From assembly GCA_903864275.1 (NCBI GenBank), contig CAIPFE010000015.1, positions 62,001 through 126,000 on the forward strand: a stretch of 64,000 nt of DNA. Reading direction: 5' to 3'. Shown here piece after piece: positions 63,658 to 64,000 of this stretch (positions within the stretch are counted from its first letter, which is position 1; every line of letters begins with the position of its first letter). This DNA comes from an uncultured Mucilaginibacter sp. (GTDB lineage: Bacteria > Bacteroidota > Bacteroidia > Sphingobacteriales > Sphingobacteriaceae). Both the position numbers and the translations under genes were made by a program. Below the pieces are notes generated by a model. The model was not told where the DNA came from, searched no databases, and saw only the letters and a list, made by a program, of their open reading frames with translations.

Positions 63658-64000
63658 TTACAAATTTGCTGAAATATTTTCAAGTATTGTGAGGCCGTCG
63701 TCAATATGTTTCTGATCAATAATAAGCGCCGGCCTGAAACGGATGCTCTGCTCGCCGCAACCGAGGAACATCACATTCTGTTCCATGGCCGATTTAACAA
63801 AGTTATCCCTGGTGGTTTTATCTGAAAAATCAAAAGCTGTTAGCAATCCTCTACCGCGAATATTGCTGATCACAGGATGCCTTTCAGAGATACTGATCAA
63901 CTGATTTTGCAGATATTCGCCCATTTGGGCAGCGTTATCACATAAGTTATCTTCTTCAATAATTTCCATTATTTTGGATGACCGCACCATGTCAACCAGG
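63658..64000 (-). CDS. class III aminotransferase, C-terminal part (lysine/4-aminobutyrate type)
   Basis: About 114 C-terminal residues of a PLP class III aminotransferase; the rest is beyond the window. Visible motifs are I-R-G-R-G-L-L-T-A-F-D-F and I-R-F-R-P-A-L. The L-V-D-M-V-R segment at the edge and C-terminal pattern resemble L-lysine 6-transaminase, but other class III enzymes cannot be excluded. An apparent ATG at 63990 is internal. Confidence 0.8.
   Translation of the reverse strand, partial: LVDMVRSSKIMEIIEEDNLCDNAAQMGEYLQNQLISISERHPVISNIRGRGLLTAFDFSDKTTRDNFVKSAMEQNVMFLGCGEQSIRFRPALIIDQKHIDDGLTILENISANL

Overview
The window looks like a chromosomal segment of a Bacteroidota, most likely a Sphingobacteriaceae member of the Mucilaginibacter/Pedobacter type. 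The evidence is a fused CcoN-CcoO cbb3 oxidase subunit, a SusC/SusD pair, TAnnTTTG-type -7 promoter boxes with almost no Shine-Dalgarno sequences, many Bacteroidota-typical DUF families (DUF1569, DUF2071, DUF2630, DUF4294, DUF4783) and a bacillithiol gene. This placement is inferred from gene content; no marker gene search could be run. I see no rRNA, tRNA, CRISPR array or intact insertion sequence.

Region 1 (1-10.4 kb) is a microaerobic respiration block. On the minus strand it holds ccoI-ccoS and ccoN(O)-ccoQ-ccoP-ccoG. A divergent cysteine-rich protein of unknown function (6602-8383) and two tandem universal stress proteins accompany them. Three of these units share a dyad (TGAC...GTCA) placed exactly 23 nt upstream of a TAnnTTT(A/G) box, which suggests common control by a CRP/FNR-type activator.

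Region 2 (10.5-20.2 kb) holds a class IV aminotransferase (PabC-like), an RluD-type pseudouridine synthase, a PLP deaminase/desulfhydrase, an exported amidohydrolase, a UbiG-like methyltransferase, a Tat-exported Gfo/Idh oxidoreductase, a large exported alpha/alpha-barrel-like protein and a GxxExxY gene bracketed by repeats. Region 3 (20.2-26 kb) is one operon: TetR, LolA-like carrier, two FtsX-type permeases, an ABC ATPase and an outer-membrane barrel. It resembles a complete envelope export route. The ATPase carries a +1 frameshift in a G8 run inside its LSGGQ signature. Region 4 (26-32.5 kb) has LtrA, an ORF6N protein, a truncated HigA-like antitoxin, a MetX-like hydrolase and a small operon (DoxX-like, DUF2071, methyltransferase, membrane protein), plus a sugar isomerase-like protein.

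Region 5 (32.6-64 kb) is mostly housekeeping: a PurF-type amidotransferase, dCMP deaminase, cytidylate kinase, ArfB, LpxR-like deacylase, SusCD, Lon, GpmI, NadC, PlsY, PabB, PurA, Fur, RelA/SpoT, a DUF4294-glutathione peroxidase-BshB1 operon, and the end of a lysine/4-aminobutyrate-type aminotransferase.

The most striking non-coding feature is a family of intergenic inverted repeats built from tandem 6-10 bp 'words' (for example GTTCATAG/GTTGATG, GTCTGAACC, AGAGATTAG, AGTGAGTGG). At least eleven lie in the window. Each has its own vocabulary matched on both arms, several supply the TAG stop codon of the adjoining gene, and two sit directly upstream of a -7 promoter box.
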